The notes under the pieces are model-generated. The model saw only the letters and a program-made list of their open reading frames with translations. It searched no databases and was not told the origin of the DNA. From an uncultured Lachnospiraceae bacterium (GTDB lineage Bacteria > Bacillota > Clostridia > Lachnospirales > Lachnospiraceae): a DNA stretch of 7,297 nt. The DNA lies in the NCBI GenBank assembly GCA_947068385.1, contig CAMTBF010000173.1, forward strand, positions 1-7,297. Reading direction: 5' to 3'. A program made the position numbers and the translations under genes. This document shows positions 6,764-7,297 of the stretch, in pieces. Each line of letters opens with the position of its first letter. Position 1 is the first letter of the stretch.

Positions 6764-7041
6764 AACACCACCGCACATTTTAGGGGATATTTTTACAATA
6801 ATTTAGGTTATTTTCCCAGCCTGATAAGGGGCTCGAACTACTCCCGGAATATCAGGATCATCAGTACTAGGGCTCTGTTTGAAAAGAAGAAAAAGAGGGG
6901 AATGCAAAGGCTGCTTTTGTTTGTAAGTTATTGATTGATGGATTTAGCGGGTAGAGGGAACCAGAAGTCTGATGCGAAAGAAAAAAGAGCAGCAATATCA
7001 ATCCGCCATAGACAGCTAAATCTTAATGAGGAGGATCCAAA
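6764..7041. other. AT-richer intergenic stretch, no supported gene
   Basis: About 280 bases between the rlmD tail and the acetyltransferase gene are visibly richer in A and T than the rest of the window. They hold a TACAAT -10-like word (6794-6799) with no good -35 partner, an imperfect inverted repeat at 6820-6856, and an A/G-rich run near 6880-6900. The last part carries GAGGAGG (7028-7034), which serves the next gene. Short open stretches exist but lack ribosome binding sites. No terminator with a T-run was found. The stretch could be a decayed insertion or simply a 5' regulatory region. Confidence 0.5.
6820..6856. repeat. Imperfect inverted repeat
   Basis: CCTGATA (6820-6826) pairs perfectly with TATCAGG (6850-6856), and inside it GGG (6828-6830) can pair with CCC (6843-6845) across a small asymmetric bulge. 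No T-run follows, so it does not look like an intrinsic terminator. It could be a protein-binding site, an RNA hairpin in the leader of the downstream gene, or a remnant of a mobile element. Confidence 0.4.
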
Positions 7042-7297
7042 ATGTACATAGAAACCCCACGAATGACAATCCGAAACTTCACCCCAGAGGATGCCCCCGA
7101 CCTGTACGAAATTTTCGGTGACGAAGAAACCATGGACAAATGTGAACCAGCCTATGACTTCGAGAAAACCCAGAGCTTCCTTTCTTCCTTCTGCATTGCC
7201 CGAAAAGGCGCTGTAGCAGCGGTTCGCAGAAACACCAATAAAATGATAGGCTACATCCTGTTCAACGAGTACGAAGAGGGCATCTATGAAATAGGCT
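7042..7297 (+). CDS. GNAT family N-acetyltransferase (3' partial, RimJ/RimL-like)
   Basis: The ATG at 7042 is preceded by a strong GAGGAGG (7028-7034) at a 7-base spacing. The 85 codons present run off the right edge. The protein starts MYIETPRMTIRNFTPEDAPD, the usual first strand and helix of the Acetyltransf_3 type of GNAT proteins (xTxRLxLRxxxxxDxxxL pattern). The following DLYEIFGDEETM and the strand around KMIGYILFNEY also fit. The acetyl-CoA loop would lie beyond the window, so it cannot be checked. These enzymes move an acetyl group from acetyl-CoA to an amine on a protein, antibiotic or small molecule; the substrate is not predictable here. Codons are richer in A and T than in the upstream genes (many AAA, GAA and AGA/CGA), hinting at a different origin. 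Confidence 0.8.
   Translation, partial: MYIETPRMTIRNFTPEDAPDLYEIFGDEETMDKCEPAYDFEKTQSFLSSFCIARKGAVAAVRRNTNKMIGYILFNEYEEGIYEIG

Noticed and set aside
6828..6856. tRNA T-arm-like word on the minus strand (GTTCGAGCCCC)
   Set aside because: The flanking bases do not form the five-pair T stem, and no acceptor, D or anticodon arms are visible.
6972..7019. 15-codon open frame (MRKKKEQQYQSAIDS)
   Set aside because: It has a coding-like look but is very short, has no convincing ribosome binding site, and sits in the leader of the GNAT gene. It could be a leader peptide, but I cannot support it.
6938..7051. 37-codon open frame (MDLAGRGNQK...) overlapping the GNAT start
   Set aside because: It has no ribosome binding site, no recognised family, and an AT-richer context where such a run can occur by chance.

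Overview
The window looks like chromosomal DNA of an anaerobic, GC-rich Firmicute, most likely a Lachnospiraceae/Clostridia gut bacterium. The evidence is strong GGAGG-type ribosome binding sites, a YhaM-type exoribonuclease, an oxygen-reducing A-type flavodiiron protein without a rubredoxin tail, a single-TM PDZ/HtrA-like protein and a DUF3810 protein. All genes recognised are on the + strand. No RNA gene, CRISPR array or intact mobile element was seen.

Layout. (1) 1-1178: the 3' part of a DUF3810 membrane protein with an HExxH zinc-binding motif; its real start lies left of the window. (2) 1179-1289: a short gap with a plausible sigma-A promoter. (3) 1290-2924: a membrane-anchored HtrA/trypsin-fold + PDZ protein in which all three catalytic positions appear to be replaced. 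(4) 2925-3869: a YhaM-family OB-fold + HD exoribonuclease whose ATG directly abuts the previous stop. (5) 3870-4014: a gap holding an 11-bp tandem direct repeat. (6) 4015-5163: a flavodiiron protein (FprA). (7) 5219-6673: an RlmD/RumA-family 23S rRNA m5U methyltransferase, followed by about 29 more in-frame, coding-looking codons after its UAA. (8) 6674-7041: a more AT-rich gap. (9) 7042-7297: the start of a GNAT acetyltransferase of lower GC, cut off by the window end.

Genes 3 and 4 clearly share a transcript. The others are co-oriented with gaps of 55 to about 145 bp and may be separate or loosely linked units. The first part is cell-envelope related (membrane metallopeptidase-like protein and HtrA-like protein), the middle concerns RNA turnover and oxygen detoxification, and the rRNA methyltransferase is housekeeping. 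After about 6674 base composition changes and the region looks accessory.

I see no clear new multi-gene defence or mobile system. The best leads are the HtrA-fold pseudoprotease with a long Gly/Pro/Asp-rich insert inside its protease domain, the apparently truncated C-terminus of rlmD, and the 11-bp repeat upstream of fprA.
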